This document shows, one piece after another, positions 33,483-46,178 of a stretch of 64,000 nucleotides of DNA. The DNA comes from Tillandsia leiboldiana. Lineage: Eukaryota; Streptophyta; Magnoliopsida; Poales; Bromeliaceae. The position numbers were made by a program, and so were the translations under genes. The notes beneath the pieces are model-generated. The model saw only the letters and a program-made list of their open reading frames with translations, ran no database searches and was not told the DNA's origin. Position 1 is the first letter of the stretch. Every line of letters begins with the position of its first letter. Location of the stretch: contig CM055067.1 in the NCBI GenBank assembly GCA_029204045.2, positions 26,052,838 through 26,116,837 on the forward strand, read 5' to 3'.

Positions 33483-36400
33483 TGTGAGGACCTGGATCCC
33501 CACGATGTGATTACTGGTTGACCAGCAGCTTCTGGAGGCCTATATGGCGCGTCGGTGGTGTTTGTGCACCAATTGGACACTAGTGATGGATTCAGAGTGT
33601 TTAGTGGATCACGAGAGTAGTCAGATGCCCCCGTCGAATGCTTAGAAGTGGTTTTGCGCGCAATGGATATTAAAATTGGGCTCCGCGCGAAGTTTGGACA
33701 AAAGAACATCTTTTCGGATGCCTTCGGCAATTTTTAGAGTTGGAAATTGGCAAATCGGATTTTTGGAATGGACCCGGTGCGAAAATCGGATCAAGTAGGC
33801 TTTCCGGGGGCTTTCGGCAAATTTTCGGATGAGAATTTGGGGAATCGGACATCGTATTTGGATTCAGCGCGCGAAATCGTTGAGAACGGACTATTTACTT
33901 GCTTTTTTCGGAGCCCGGTTGACGCGCATATTTTTCGAGGCGTGCACGGATCTCAAGACATCGCGGCACGAATCCCGAGGTGCGCGCGAATCCTGAGGTG
34001 CGCTCGGGTGTACGGCGCGAGGAGGGAGCACAGACAGGCGCGTTGGGAAAACGCGCCTGACTGCGCGGGTGACGCGGGGGGCCGGCCACGTGGCGTGCCC
34101 CCATTCGCGCCGGCGCGGACGCGGGGGGCACGCGCCCGCTCGGTGTCACGCGCCCGTGTGGCGCATGCCGCGTGGCACAGGGGGCGCGCGCCTGAGCCTG
34201 GCGCACGCGCCCCTGTGCGGTGGACCACTGGCTGCGGGCCCTTTGGGGCGGTGCACCGTGGACCCAGTCCACGGGAGCCCTCCCTCCTCCCTTTCTTCTC
34301 TTCTTCTTCTTTCTTCCCCGCACACCATTCCTCCTCCATTTTCTTTTCTTTCTTCTCCAACCGAGCGAGACAGGGAGTGAGGAGGGGATTTTTGTGCGGT
34401 GCGGCGGTGCGTTGTGGACCTTGCGGAGCGCGCGAAGTGTTCCACAGGAGCGGTTGGGCGGCGCGGCGCAGTCGAGGTGGGTTCCGCACTTCGTTTTTAC
34501 GGTATTTTTGGCACAGTTTTGGGGCATTCTTTTGGAATTTGGTTTGACCCCTTACTCTTATCTGTGTTAGGGACCGTGTTTTACTGCACCATATTGCGTG
34601 CGGACCCCGACGGTGTGCTCCGTTTTGCGTGCGGACTCCGTTTTGCGTGCGGATTCCGGCACCGTGCTCCATTTGGCTAGGGACTCCGTTTTGCGTGCGG
34701 ATTCCGGCACCGTGCTCTGTTTTGCGTGTGGACTCCGTTTTGCGTGCGGATTTCGGCACCGTGCTTCGTTTTGCGTGCGGACTCCGTTTTGCGTGCGAAT
34801 TCCGGCACCGTGCTCCGTTTTGCGTACGGACTCCGGCGGCGTGCACCGTTTCGCGTGCAACTTGCTGTACGAGACTCGGATTGAGGAGTGCCTTTACAGT
34901 TTTTGCATCTACGCATCGCGAGGATTATCATCGTTCTCTTCTGGGATTTTTCTAGAAATTGCCGAAGGTATACGTTTTCCCCCTTATCTGTGCATGGGTT
35001 TACAGCTATGTTGCCGTGTGGTTTTGCGCAACCTATGTTGTGGAATTTGTAACTCGGCCTACGGGGCTCGGAATTTGACGTGCAGGTACTCGTTTCGAAG
35101 GTATCGACACGAGGAACACGACAGTAATTTTGTTGGATTTTTCAGAGTCCGTTCTGCTGGTGAAAATTGCACATCTTCGGGGCTGGTTTCAGCAGTTGGT
35201 GTATACTTGGATATTTTAGCATAAAGTGTAACTTTGGACCTTTTGTTGTACCCAGGAGGGTTCGCGAGTGTTTCGGAACACTACTAGGAGCCGAGGTTGG
35301 TGCGACATGTACCGTGGATACGAGTTCAGCGGATTGTGCGTGCAGGTGGCCACGCTCTTCACCGACCCCAGGTTTGCCTTGGATTGAGCGCTTCAGGTGG
35401 GTGAGCTTAATAGTAGTAACTGTATAAGGTGTTTATGTTATGGCGAATATATGTGCACTTGTGGGGATGTCACCCCTCTATGATTAATGACAGGCATATT
35501 TGTTGTACAACCAATATGAGCGAGAGGTAAGCAAGGAATGGCCTAGATTATGTGGTTCTTGTACATGTTTATTCATTAGCCTACTTGTGTGAGATTAGTA
35601 CAGCATAGTAGGGACTTTTTAGCATGCTTTGCTATTACATGTTTCACCCACTTTTATCGTTTTTGAGGACAAAAGCATGTTTGTTTGGACTTATAGTTAG
35701 GCCACCTTTTATTGCTACACTACTTATTGGAACTTGACTTAGGAGAAACCATGCTTTTCCTTTCTCCTTCTTGTTAGTCAAGTGCAGTGTTGCTCGGGTT
35801 CGAGCAGGGGTCTGGGTAGTGTAGTCGGGACTTGGTGTCTGGGACAGGTTGGATTAGTTGTGGGGCTTTACGGCAACCGCGGATATTGGGCGGTTGACCG
35901 GATATTTATTTATGCACCAGATTGGGTATCTGAATTCTCTAGTGCACAGAGTTTCCCATGATTTGAGTACTTTTGCATTTGATTGAGGACCGAGGCTTTT
36001 TTTTAGTGGTTGGGCTTTCCCACTTTGATCAGAGTCATGATCCAGTCCTGCTTTGGTTACTTATCACACCGGCGCGGTTATTGCCCGGTGATGCTTTTAC
36101 CACACCGGCGCGGTTATTGCCCGGTGATGCTTTCCTCGTGTGGGTCGCTCCCCTCGAGATTCCCTCCGGAGGGTGGGGCCAGATAGTTATTGACAGTTTT
36201 TGCTATCACATCGGCGCGGTTATTGCCCGATGATGACGGCGGCAGCAGGCAATACCAGTTTCACTGGTGACACTAGATTGAGTTTATTTCAGGTTTTTAC
36301 TTTATTGTTGCACTCGTGTCAGGGGGACCGAGTGGAGTCTAGTAGCTTTGTTTAGACCAGTGCTAGTGTTGTCGGGAACCATTTGGGGATTGACGGTGGT

Positions 36401-37324
36401 CCCGAGGTCGTTGTGAGTTAGTCGACCGTTGTGCGAGAGGTTTGGTGATCTTGAGGCTATCTGTTCTGAGAGAGAGAGTGGATTTTGACTATAGCCTGCA
36501 TGAGCCGCTACTCGATAGCGAGTTAGTCCGTTTGGACGCCCTACGTAATTCCTGCCCGTCAGCGGGAGGTGGTCGTAGGTGGGGCGCAGGTTTAACTGGA
36601 CCTTATGTGGCAGTCAGCTCGATTGGGTTGATTATGCACTTCATGTGCTAGTGGTTGCATACCATACTTTGTTTCTCCCCTCTTGAGCATTTAGATGGAG
36701 GCTTGGTAGCTGTTAGGTGACATCAGCTTTCTTGTTCAGTTCCCACTTCTTTGGTTATATTATGTCTCTTGAGGACTTAGTGGGCAGACCGTCGGGTCTG
36801 GCGGTGCTACCCACTGAGAACTCCCTTTTTGGTGTAGTTCTCACACCCTTTGGGGGTTTTCCCCCTCCTTTTTCCTTCCTCTCCTTTGTTTTGCAGAGTC
36901 TTAGCGGGTGTTGCGGATTCTGCGGTGGTTGTTCGAGGCGAGGGAGTCGCGTGCTAGAGCCCTACCCGTCGTTGGAGAGTAGCGGTACCCTTCAGAGGAG
37001 ATCTTCAGTAGATTAGTTGTTTTATTTTCCTCTTTTGAGAGACTGTACACTGATGTATTTATTGGAGTTACCTCCTGGTTGGGTTCAGAGCTTGTATTTG
37101 AGGATATTGTATTATTATTATTTTTGGGAGGCGGACATTGTTGTATTATTTCCAGTTGTACAGTGGTTGATTTTAGTTATACAGCAGATTTTCATTTATA
37201 GCTCTGATATCTGTTAGCTGTAGTACTTTTCTTGCAGGTAGGACGCTTCGCCTATGCGGGGTTTGGCATAGGTGACGGATCTGTTGGCGAGCCCGGGTCG
37301 CAGTTTCGACCCCGGGGCGTGACA
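33483..37324 (+). repeat. Element E, 3' LTR
   Basis: This 3842-bp partner of 26366-30193 repeats the 17-bp cluster (34598-34860), the donor-like site (GT at 35397), the three hairpin units (36057-36234), the acceptor-like site (ends 37237) and U5 hairpins. It is followed directly by GTCCA and then D. Confidence 0.95.
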
Positions 37325-37329
37325 GTCCA

Positions 37330-38817
37330 ACTTCCTTTTTCCCCGCAAAACACCCAAAATCTGCGAACCACTGCAAAAAGAATCGCACCCGGCATAAATG
37401 GATATCCTCAAAACAGCGCTTGCTGTTTTTGACAAATAGCCCAGAAAAACAAGAAATTTCACCTCTGCACAGTCCTCCAAAAAATCCAAAAAAATCACCG
37501 TTGCGATCCTCGCGAAGTGTAGATACGAATCAAGTATTTATACGCCCCGTTTCGACACTCGTAGGCCGAGAAAATCCATAAGTACTCCTCCGCTGTCCAA
37601 AATCTGTCGCAGAAAAATGGGTTCCAAAGGTGATCCGAAAAACCCAACAAATACTCGGAACGGAGGGAAATAGTGAATACAAGAAATGTAGCCCTACCTA
37701 TCATGAAGACAATGTCTCAAGAATCACCCGAAAACTTCTTTGGGGTAGCCCAAGGAAGCCTGCGGACCAAAATGCGATGGAAAAGGCCGCGAAAGAAAGA
37801 ACGTCGAAGTGCGCCGAATCGCCGAAGACGTCGATGCCGCGGCCTCCAAAAATTTCGATAATCCTTGGAGAGAAGGAGAACAAAGTGATGAACAACTTTG
37901 CTTAAGGTCTCACCACAAGAGGAGCTCGGGAAAAGGGCCCAAATGCAGTGAAAGGAGGCCTAGTTATAGGATTTTCCAAAGAAAATCTAAAAAATCCCAT
38001 AAATGGGCTTTTGGGCCCAAGTTTCGGCTGCCCGAAACTTTTGGGCGCCGAAACCGTGCCCACGGGAGCCCGCTCATTAGCGCCCGAATCACCCAGCGCC
38101 CGACACGTGTCCCGAATAGCGGACAGCGGGTGCGGGGCCAGTCGGGCGTTGCCACGTGGCCCGACCGGGTCAGCGGAGCGGGTGGGGCCCGCCGATCGCA
38201 GGGCGCCACGTGGCGCCCGCCGATCGCAGGGCGCCCACCTGCCCGCGCCTGCCCGCACGTCGCCCCTCACCTTCCCCCGCCTGCTCCCGCGTTGCGTGGA
38301 CCACGCGCGCGTGAGCCGGCCAACCCAGGGCTGCCACGTGTCCCCACCCCGGTCCACAGCACCCCTGCGCTACTCCGTGGAGCAAGCCGCGTGAGCCGGC
38401 CAATCTGAGGCCACCACGTGTCCCCACGCCCGATCCACTGCTCCGCGTGGCTTCCGTGGACCGCGCCGGCCAATCAGAGGCTGCCACGTGGCACCCCAGC
38501 CGGTCCACGGCTCCCCCGTGCACCAAAATACACCGAAAATTTCTGAGTGTTCGTTTTTGGGCATCCGGACTCAGAAAAATACAAGAAAATAGCCGTTTTT
38601 CAACATTTTTCCGCGTTGAATCCAAATCCGGCCTCCGTTTAGCCAGAAACCACTTATAAAATTCGGCGAAAGCAGCCGAAAGGCAGGCTTGATCTAGAAA
38701 TCTCACAGAGTCCATCTAACACATCCATTTGACGCATTACGGGCCTGACACACCAATAATAGGTGTTTCTTGCCATGAATCACGGGAAAAAACTGCACGG
38801 GGATCTGGGCCACTACA
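37330..38817 (-). mobile_element. Solo LTR D, part 2 (U3 side)
   Basis: This completes D after element E. In element orientation it begins TGTAGTGGCCCAGATCCCC (38817 downward), close to the TGTRRTGRCC starts of C, E, G and H. U3 is GC-rich with repeated CCAAT/G-box pairs, then a weak TATA-like CTATAAC near 37961-37969. The frames in 37809-38715 overlap on opposite strands in GC-rich sequence and show no domain. Confidence 0.82.
38320..38490 (-). promoter_or_regulatory. ERSE-I array in D LTR
   Basis: Two exact CCAAT-N10-CACGTG composites lie at 38400-38420 and 38470-38490. A CCAAC variant is at 38320-38340, and a CCGAT variant with the same ten-base gap is at 38192-38210. The surrounding 70-80 bp (gccggccaat, tgccacgtg, ggtccac) repeats with each copy. 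The third copy's core is the same as the first H module read in the opposite direction. Confidence 0.7.
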
Positions 38818-39327
38818 GTACCCCACTGAGAACTATGTGACGGTGTAGTTCTCACACCCTCTGTTGGTGACAGTTTTGTAGAGACTTTCCTTTCCATCCC
38901 TGCTTCAGTTGGTTCGACGGATCTTGGTGAGGGAGTCGCTTGATAGATCCCTACCAGTGTTGTCTTATTGGTGAGATAGATGTACCAACCCGGACTATGC
39001 GTATTACTGTACACTGATGTAGTTATGTTTTTAGTTTACCTCCTCTTTTGGACTCAGAGTTGTTGTATAGGGAGATTTCTACTTGTATTTTGTTTTAGTA
39101 GACTTGAGTGTTGTATTATTATCTTGGGAGGTGGATAGTTTACCCTTATTTCAGTTGTACAGTGGTTTCAGATTTTATTACTGACAATTATTTTGAGCTC
39201 TGATATATGTATAGTTGGTAATAGTTGTTCTTTTTCAGGTTGGACGCTTCGCCTATGCGGGGTTTTTCGTATAGGTGGCGGATCTGTTGGCAAGCCCGGG
39301 TCGCAGTTTCGACGCCGGGGCGTGACA
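38818..39327 (+). mobile_element. Element F, 3' LTR, segment 3 (terminus)
   Basis: From GTACC (D's duplication) it resumes F's LTR with ccactgagaactatg, the conserved hairpin (38826-38853), an acceptor-like TTTTTCAG ending at 39238, and U5 ending GGCGTGACA at 39327. No primer site follows, so this is the outer end of F's 3' LTR. Segments 1-3 add up to about 1.1 kb, equal to the corresponding part of H's LTR. Confidence 0.8.
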
Positions 39328-39779
39328 GCGGGCAGGCGCGGGCGGCGTGCGGATAAGGCCCGCCACGTGTCGCGCTCCCGTTGGCTGGCGCGATCGCACT
39401 GTCGGGAACCCACACGTGGCGGCGATCGCGCGGCTGCGGCGCGTGGGCTCGGCCGTTGGATGGGCACCGCATGGCGGCCCGCCTTGCCCCCGTGGGCCGG
39501 GCCCAACACTGTAGTAGCAGGAGCTTCTCTTCTCCTTCTTCTTCTTCTTGTGCTATTTATGTGCTTCTTTCTCCACCATTTGAGCTCTTTTGCAACTTAG
39601 ATTTTCTGGGAGATTTTTACCATAGCTCCACCTACATCTCCTCTACAGTGTTTGATTTTCTTAGGATTCTTTGAAGGCTCTTTGATCATCTTCTTCATCA
39701 ACCTTGGAGGACATCACCGTTGTTGCACTCACAGCTCACTCTGTCGCATTTCAGTACAAAAATCCTACATAGCTAACCA

Positions 39780-40200
39780 GAATGAGTTTTGACCTGATTT
39801 TTGGTTCTGCGTTTCACAAGAGATAGGCCTACAACTTTGGTATTCAAATCTCTCCTTGGATCATGAGTTTTTTAGAGTTTTTAAGCCATCTTTAAGACCC
39901 TTTGTTTCAGCCTGGAGTTTCGATCAGTCCTTGGTGTTTTGGCATTTCTAGACAGTAGGATCGGAGTTTTGGGATGATTTTTATGGAGAAATTTCCAGGA
40001 CTCGAAGATCTACAACATTGGTATGTATCATTCCCCCTGGATCTGAGTTTTTATTGGGGTTTATTTACCATCTTTGGAACACTTTGCTGCATTCGTGCAC
40101 AGATTGAACTTGTTGGATAGTCCATAATATTTATGGGTTTTCTTCTTCATTCGTGCATGGATTTTGGAGTTCTTTAGCTCGATTTATATCTAATCTCGAC
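39780..40200 (+). repeat. 182-bp tandem repeat in X
   Basis: At least two copies are visible by the landmarks ctacaactttgg (39829-39840) and tacaacattgg (40011-40021), each followed by ggat(c)..gagttttt and a 'cca tctttgg/taag' block. A third, weaker copy may begin near 40190. The unit is homologous to those in B and G. Confidence 0.6.
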
Positions 40201-41083
40201 AAGGAATCCAATGGCACCTCTCTTACTGGATTTGGAGCATGTTTGACTAGATAACATTATTGATCTTCTCAGCTTTTTTTTTAAGGGTTACAGTAGTGCA
40301 GATTTTGGTTGCTTCTTTGAGCATTGAGCATTTGTTTGAGGATAACTATGGAAATATTTGGTCTTTTTCAGGATTTCAAAGTATGGATGTCTTTTTAAGA
40401 TGTAGATAAGAAAATTTCCTTTTGAAACCTGTGAGAAATTCCCTATGGATTGACCCCTATAATTTTGTAAACTTCATGCTAAAATTTACTTCCCTGTTTT
40501 TGGACAGTAAGAACATAGTTATGGTTTTGTTTAATTAAAAGGGATTTAGGATGAGTTTATGATGCTTAGAAAAGGTTTATTTGATTATGGAAACATAAAT
40601 ACTTGACCTTTTGGGGCAATGGAATAAGGGCAGCCCTCTTCCAGCATCTGTCGTTAAGGCAGATACTTTTCTTCCAAAAAATTCAGGCTGTTTGGAGCTT
40701 CCTTTGGACTTGTATAATGCAGAAATTTTATCCCCTTAATCCCTAAGTTCATGCTGAAATTCTAGAATTTGATTGCGCAGTGAGCGTTGATTTGGTAATT
40801 GCGCCCAATCCAATAGTCGGATTTGGGCGATTTCTGCGGCATTGTTTTCCTGAGGAGTCGAGGATTCTACACGCCAAAACTCAGCTTGATCGGGCATTAG
40901 ATCGTCAAGTTCCAGGTGGGTTGTTTTGGTCTCCAGAATCGGCAGACGGTTCTCTAACTCTATTTGTTAGTATGCATGCATGAGTTAATGTACAACTTTA
41001 TGATTGAGATGTAAAAATGGGAAATGGTCTAAATTACATGGATTAAGACTTATATGATGAATTGTATATCTTCTTGTGGATTG

Positions 41084-41345
41084 AGGGCTTGTATGTTGAA
41101 GTCGTCCATGTTGTTGTTTAAAGCTTACATGTTGAAGTGATCCATGCTATATGATTGAGAGTTACATGTTGAAATGATCCATGCTATATGATTGAGAGTT
41201 ACGCGTTGAAATGATCCATGCTATATGATTGAGAGTTACATGTTGAAGTGATCCATGCTATATGATTGAGAGTTACATGTTGAAAAGATCCATGCTATGT
41301 GCTTGAGAGCTACATCTCGAGACGATTCATGTTATGTGATTGAGT
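41084..41345 (+). repeat. 37-bp tandem repeat in X
   Basis: Five close copies and two degenerate edge copies of a 37-bp unit contain TTACATGTTGAA, GATCCATGCTATATGATT and gagag. The array sits in the leader downstream of the donor-like site. G's LTR lacks it at the corresponding place, so it arose in X's lineage. Confidence 0.8.
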
Positions 41346-42056
41346 TATATGCATGCTATAGTTGGTGGTGTATGTATTGATCGAGGTGAATGCATGCTAG
41401 AGTTATACTTCAGGTTAGTTGACGGTATGTATGATTAGAGTTATACTTCTTGTTTATTGGAAGCAAGTATGATAAGATTGTATACCGTATCTTGATTGAG
41501 AATATCCATGTTTAACCAATGACTTATGTTGGTTGTGAGATATGCTTGTTGTGGTTAGATACTTATGCATCGATCATGATAACTATTAAATGGTGGAACT
41601 TGACCTAGCACCCCATCATATGCTGCATGTTTAACTAGACAAGTAGAAAACCCTCACTTGGGCTAGGTTCTTTTATGCTTTAGTCTTCCTACACACTACA
41701 TGTTTATTTTTCCCCTGGACTTAAGAGTTTTCTACTCGCCCGGGTAGTGGGCCGAGTGGTCGGGACAGTGTAGGATGCATATTGCGCTCGTGCCGGGGGG
41801 GCGAGCGGAGTCTGGTGGTTGAGGTTAGTTGGGTGCGAGTGTCGGGAGCCGTTTGGGATGACTGTGATCCCGGGTTGTTGGGGTTTCCTCTGATTAGCCG
41901 TGGCCACTGAGTTGTGGCAGTGTTGATCTATTGATAGCAGGACCTTGAACCCAGATATGCTTTTAGACACACATGATTTTAGTAAACTAATGTTTCGTAC
42001 CAAGTTTCGAGGGGCGCCAGAACCCGTTCTCATTTGATTAGGGCAAAGGCACTAGT

Positions 42057-45000
42057 TGTCACGCCCCGGGGTCGAAACTGCGACCCGAGCTCGCCAACAG
42101 ATCCGCCGCCTATACAAAACCCCGCATAGGCGAAACGCCTAACCTGCAAAAGATAATACTAAAGATATACAAATATCAGAGCAGAAAAGAAAACTACTGC
42201 AAAACTAAAATCCAATCACTGTACAACTGAAAATCAAGATACAATATCCATCTCCCAAATACGATCATATACAAAATCCTCTGATACAACACTCCAAACT
42301 CTACAGGGAGGTAAACAGAAATAATACATCAGTGTACAGGCTCTCAGTACAAGTCAAATCCTCACAATACAATAGTCTCTCAAAAGTGGAAATAAAACTA
42401 ATCTACTGACTGTACTGCAAATCTTCAGAAAGGGGGCACCGCTATACTCCAAAGACGGGTAGGGAACTAGCTCGCGACTCCCTCGCCTCGGTTTGTAGGA
42501 TCAGCAACAGGAGCAACAGGAACTGGAGAAGGGGTCCCTGGGGAAAAAATACACCACAGCGAGTGTGAGAACTACATCCCACAGTAGTTCTCAGTGGGTA
42601 CCGCCACCAGTCCCGACGGTCTGCCCACTAAGTCTACTAGAGGTATAAGATAACAGAAAACTGAAGAAAGGAAAGCTGAAAATAACTCTACAACTACCAT
42701 GCCTCTATCTACTATGCTCAAAGGATGATACAGATGAAAATGATGCATCGACTCAAACCCAGTATACTCAAATCAACCCAATCACAGTGACTGCCACATA
42801 GGGTCCAGTCAAACCTGCGCCCACCTACTGCCGCACATCCACAAGAGGACGGGTCTACCGTAGGGCGTCCGTGACTGCCAAAACTGGCCCAGCCAGAGGG
42901 ACTGCGTCGACAAGTCGCGATAGCAAAGTAACAGGCCCAACTCCGGAGTGGCACTCGAGGGGCGCGACCCCACCGAGGAAAGTATCAGTGCATCTCTGTC
43001 GAGCTCAATATGGCTCATGCAGGCTATAGTCCAAATCCACGATCAACAAGATCGACAGTAACCAACATCACATCTCTAACTCACTAGCTGGAAATATCCA
43101 GCAGCTAGGACTTCCGTCAACCCAACGGCTCCTCAAAACATAACACCAAACTCACAGGTAACACAGGAAGGACCGACACCATAAGGGTTCGAAAATCCCG
43201 ATAGGTCGGTGCCTAGAACCCCAATCAAACAAGAACAGAATCCAGGCTCCGCCTATCGAAGTTCCCGACCCCCTTATAGTTCGGGGACATGACAACCTCA
43301 GTATGACATGCGGAAGACACCAACCAGGGCCCGAAAGTTCCAAAGGACCAACACCTACAACCCTATAAAACAAGAACAGGTTCCAGGCACGGTCCCCGTA
43401 GCTTTTGTCCCGAAGCAGAAACAGAAAAGGCCCCTAGAACCCAGATAACCCAAACTCTCTCGGGTGACGAAGTTGTAATAAAAAGATGGCAGTTATTATT
43501 GAAAGCTATTTTAATCTAAGAAACCCAATTTAATATATTTTAGTTCTTTAATAAAAATCAGTTCGTATAAGTTTTATTTTCCAAACCCCGGAGGCCTATT
43601 GCCTTCACCCAAATCAAACAAAAACAGGCTCCGGCGACCCCTCGAAATTTGGAAGGAAAACATTAGTTTACAAAAATTATGTGTGTCTAAAAACAGTCTG
43701 GGTTCTAGGTCCTACTATCACTAGTATACTATTGCCACTAACACAGTGGCAACACAAAAAAAACAGAGGAACAAGATAACCCGGGACCACCGTTCACCCA
43801 AACGGTTCCCGCCACAGATAGAAGACCAGCTACATCTACCAGACTCCACTCTGCCCCCAAGCAAGAGTGTAACATGCATCCCACACTAAGAGAAATCCTG
43901 ACCACTCGGCCCACTACACGGGCGAGGATAACACTAGGTCCAGGAATAGAATACGAAGTGTGGATGTCTAGAGCATAAATAAACCTAGCCCAAGTGAGGA
44001 TTTTCTACTAGTCTGGTTACACATGCAACATATGACGGGGTGCTAGGTCAAGTTCCAACAATAGCAATTAATTTAACTAAAGCATGATCAGGGAAACATG
44101 AATTAACAGGATATCGACAATAATACAGGAAAGATGGCATCTCTCTCACTAACATGCAATCTAATCCATCTCATGGCATGTATGTTCCCTATATAATAGA
44201 ATTAGTAGATAGTCCATTATTTTTGGAAGGGAAGCAACCCACCTGAAACTTGACGATCCGCTGCCCGATTAGCTGAAATTTGGCGTGAGTAATCCTTATC
44301 CTCCCAGGAGTCCGATGCTGCGAAAATCATCCAAATCCGCCTCACGAATTGGGCGCAATCACTGAAGCAATGCACGCTGCGCAATCAATTTCCAGAATTT
44401 CAGCAAGTGCAACAAGGTTAAATAAAAAGCATGTGCAACCTCAAATACCTCAAAATGAAGTCTCCAACAGTAAAACAAAGATCTCCTCTTTCATACAAAT
44501 ATCTTCAAGTCCTCAAAAATCCACCATTAATTTCCCTTAACATTCAACTGAAGCAAAAATCACAATACTGTCCAAAACTGCTAACATAAACTTGCTAGAA
44601 CTTCCAAGCTTAATTAGAGGTTTTTCCAAAGGGAATCATCCACATATCACAAAATAGAATTTGCTCACCTTGAAGTTAAGAAGAAGTCCCAACTTGAATT
44701 TCTGAAAAAGACTTAATATTCCCAAAGTTATCTGCATTCCAAGCTGCATTGCTCAAATCAAAAACTAAAACAGGGACTGCAGTGAACCTTATAACAGCAC
44801 TGGAAAGATCATTAAAGTTACCTAACCAAACGTGCTCCAAATCCAGCAAGATAGGTACCATTGGATTCCTTGTCGAGAGTAGATACAAATAGAGCTAAAG
44901 AACTCCAAATTTCATACTCGGATGAAGGAGAAAACCCATAAACACTTTGAATTATCCACCAAGTTCCATCTGTACACGAGTGCAGCAAGGTGCTCCAAAG

Positions 45001-46162
45001 ATCATGCATAAACCCTAATAAAAACACAGATCTGGGGAAAATGATACATACCAATATTGTAGATCTTCGAGTCCTAGAAATTTCTACGGAAAAATCATCC
45101 AACACTTCCACTTCTACAATTCAGAAAAGCCAAAATACTAAAGGCTGCCCAAAAATCTAGATTGAAACAAAGGGTCCCAAAGATGGCTCTAAAACTCTAT
45201 AAAAACATGAGATCTGAGGGGAGAGTTGAATACAAAGATTTTAGCGTTACCTCGTTTGAAAACGTAGAACCAAAAATGAGCTCAAAATTCTAATAAATGA
45301 GTCCTGGGGAATTTTTGCACAGAAATGCGACGGAGAGGGCTGTGAAGTAGCAATGGTGATGTCCTCAAATGTTGGTGGAGAAGATGATCCAAATGGCCTC
45401 CAAAAATCTACAAAAAATCTAATGTTGCAGAAGACTTGTTGATGGAGCTCTGCTAAAAAAATTTCCGTGAGAAAAGCTCTACAAAAGGTCCAAAATGGAG
45501 GAGGAAAACACCATTTAAAGCAAAGGAGGAAGAAGAAGCAGGAATTAATCCCCTGTTGCTACAGTAACGGGCCGCCACTCGTCGCGCATCCGCGCGTTCC
45601 TGCGCAGCCGCTCCCGCGCCCGATCGCCGCCACGTGTCGCTTCCCGACAGGCCAATCCACGCGGCCAATCGGGAGGCGACACGTGGCCTCCCTTATCCGC
45701 CCGCGATAGCGCCTGCCCGTGCCGCTGCCCGCGCGTGCCCGGCCTTCCCGCGCCTGCTGCGTGGGCCAGGCCTGCTGCGCCGCGCCTCTACGCCTGCCAC
45801 GTGGCGTACGGACCCAACGGGGAGCCACCATGTGGCACCCCCTCCGGTCCACCGGTTCACCATGCTCCCAAATTCACAGGAAACTTCGGGTTGCTCGTTT
45901 TCGCGCGTCCGGACTCAGAAAAATACATGTAAATAGCCGATTTTCATCGTTTTTCCGCGCTGAATCCAAATACGAAGTCCGTTTTGTAAGAATCTATTTC
46001 TAATTTTTGGCAAAACTTCCCATTAGGCAATATTGATCCATTTCTCGCACTGAGTCTGTTTCTTGGGTCCGATTTGCGCGCGACCAACACTATCCACATA
46101 AATACGCCTCCACAAGCTGTCGATCACACTGTAGAAGCCCTACAAAGATCCGGGTCACCACA
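42057..46162 (-). repeat. Element G, 3' LTR
   Basis: At 4106 bp this is the longest LTR here. In element orientation it has GC-rich U3 with an exact ERSE-I site, a TATA-like CTTTAAATGG near 45512-45521, 182-bp repeats in the leader, and a donor-like CAG|GTGGGT (GT at 44242). Further on are stem-loop cores at 43612-43626, 43365-43380 and 43223-43238, the TGAGAACTAC hairpin (42564-42593), an acceptor-like TTTTGCAG ending at 42144, and U5 hairpins. Confidence 0.9.
45665..45685 (-). promoter_or_regulatory. ERSE-I composite in G LTR
   Basis: CCAAT (45665-45669), ten bases, then CACGTG (45680-45685). A second CCAAT lies at 45652-45656 and another CACGTG at 45631-45636. It sits about 150 bp upstream of the TATA-like box in element orientation. 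Confidence 0.6.
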
Positions 46163-46178
46163 TCCTCCCCCACTAAAA
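46163..46178 (-). other. Element G polypurine tract
   Basis: Minus-strand TTTTAGTGGGGGAGGA lies directly before the 3' LTR, preceded by a TTTCAAGGACGAAAC block (46184-46198). Confidence 0.82.

Larger units (their letters stand above)
26366..37324 (+). mobile_element. Element E: complete non-autonomous Ty3/gypsy element with decayed pol
   Basis: This 10959-bp element has LTRs of 3828 and 3842 bp beginning TGTGAGGACC and ending GGCGTGACA. A perfect target duplication GTCCA (26361-26365, 37325-37329) flanks it inside solo LTR D. The internal region (30194-33482, 3289 bp) has a primer site, faint gag, protease-RT linker, recognisable but shattered reverse transcriptase, the start of RNase H, and a polypurine tract. 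The LTRs are very similar while the internal genes are heavily decayed, so the copy was already defective when it last moved. Confidence 0.95.
39328..42056 (+). mobile_element. LTR fragment X (G-like family)
   Basis: This plus-strand LTR portion matches G's LTR read in reverse: GC-rich U3 with cacgtgtcgcg, TATA-like CTATTTATG (39554-39561), TCTTC-rich leader, 182-bp repeats, and a donor-like CCAG|GTGGGT with GT at 40916. It is cut off on the left at 39328, where F ends, and on the right at 42056, where G is inserted. No credible gene is present; the ATG frames are short and scattered. Confidence 0.72.

Noticed and set aside
39328..39500. A CpG-island-like promoter of a host gene
   Set aside because: It aligns with the U3 of G's LTR read in reverse and is followed by LTR leader repeats, so it belongs to element X.
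42057..42120. A pseudo-tRNA or tRNA gene near the LTR ends
   Set aside because: The clover-like pairing is the U5 hairpin set; no anticodon arm or tRNA box A/B was recognisable, and tRNA-Met similarity is limited to the 12-base primer site.
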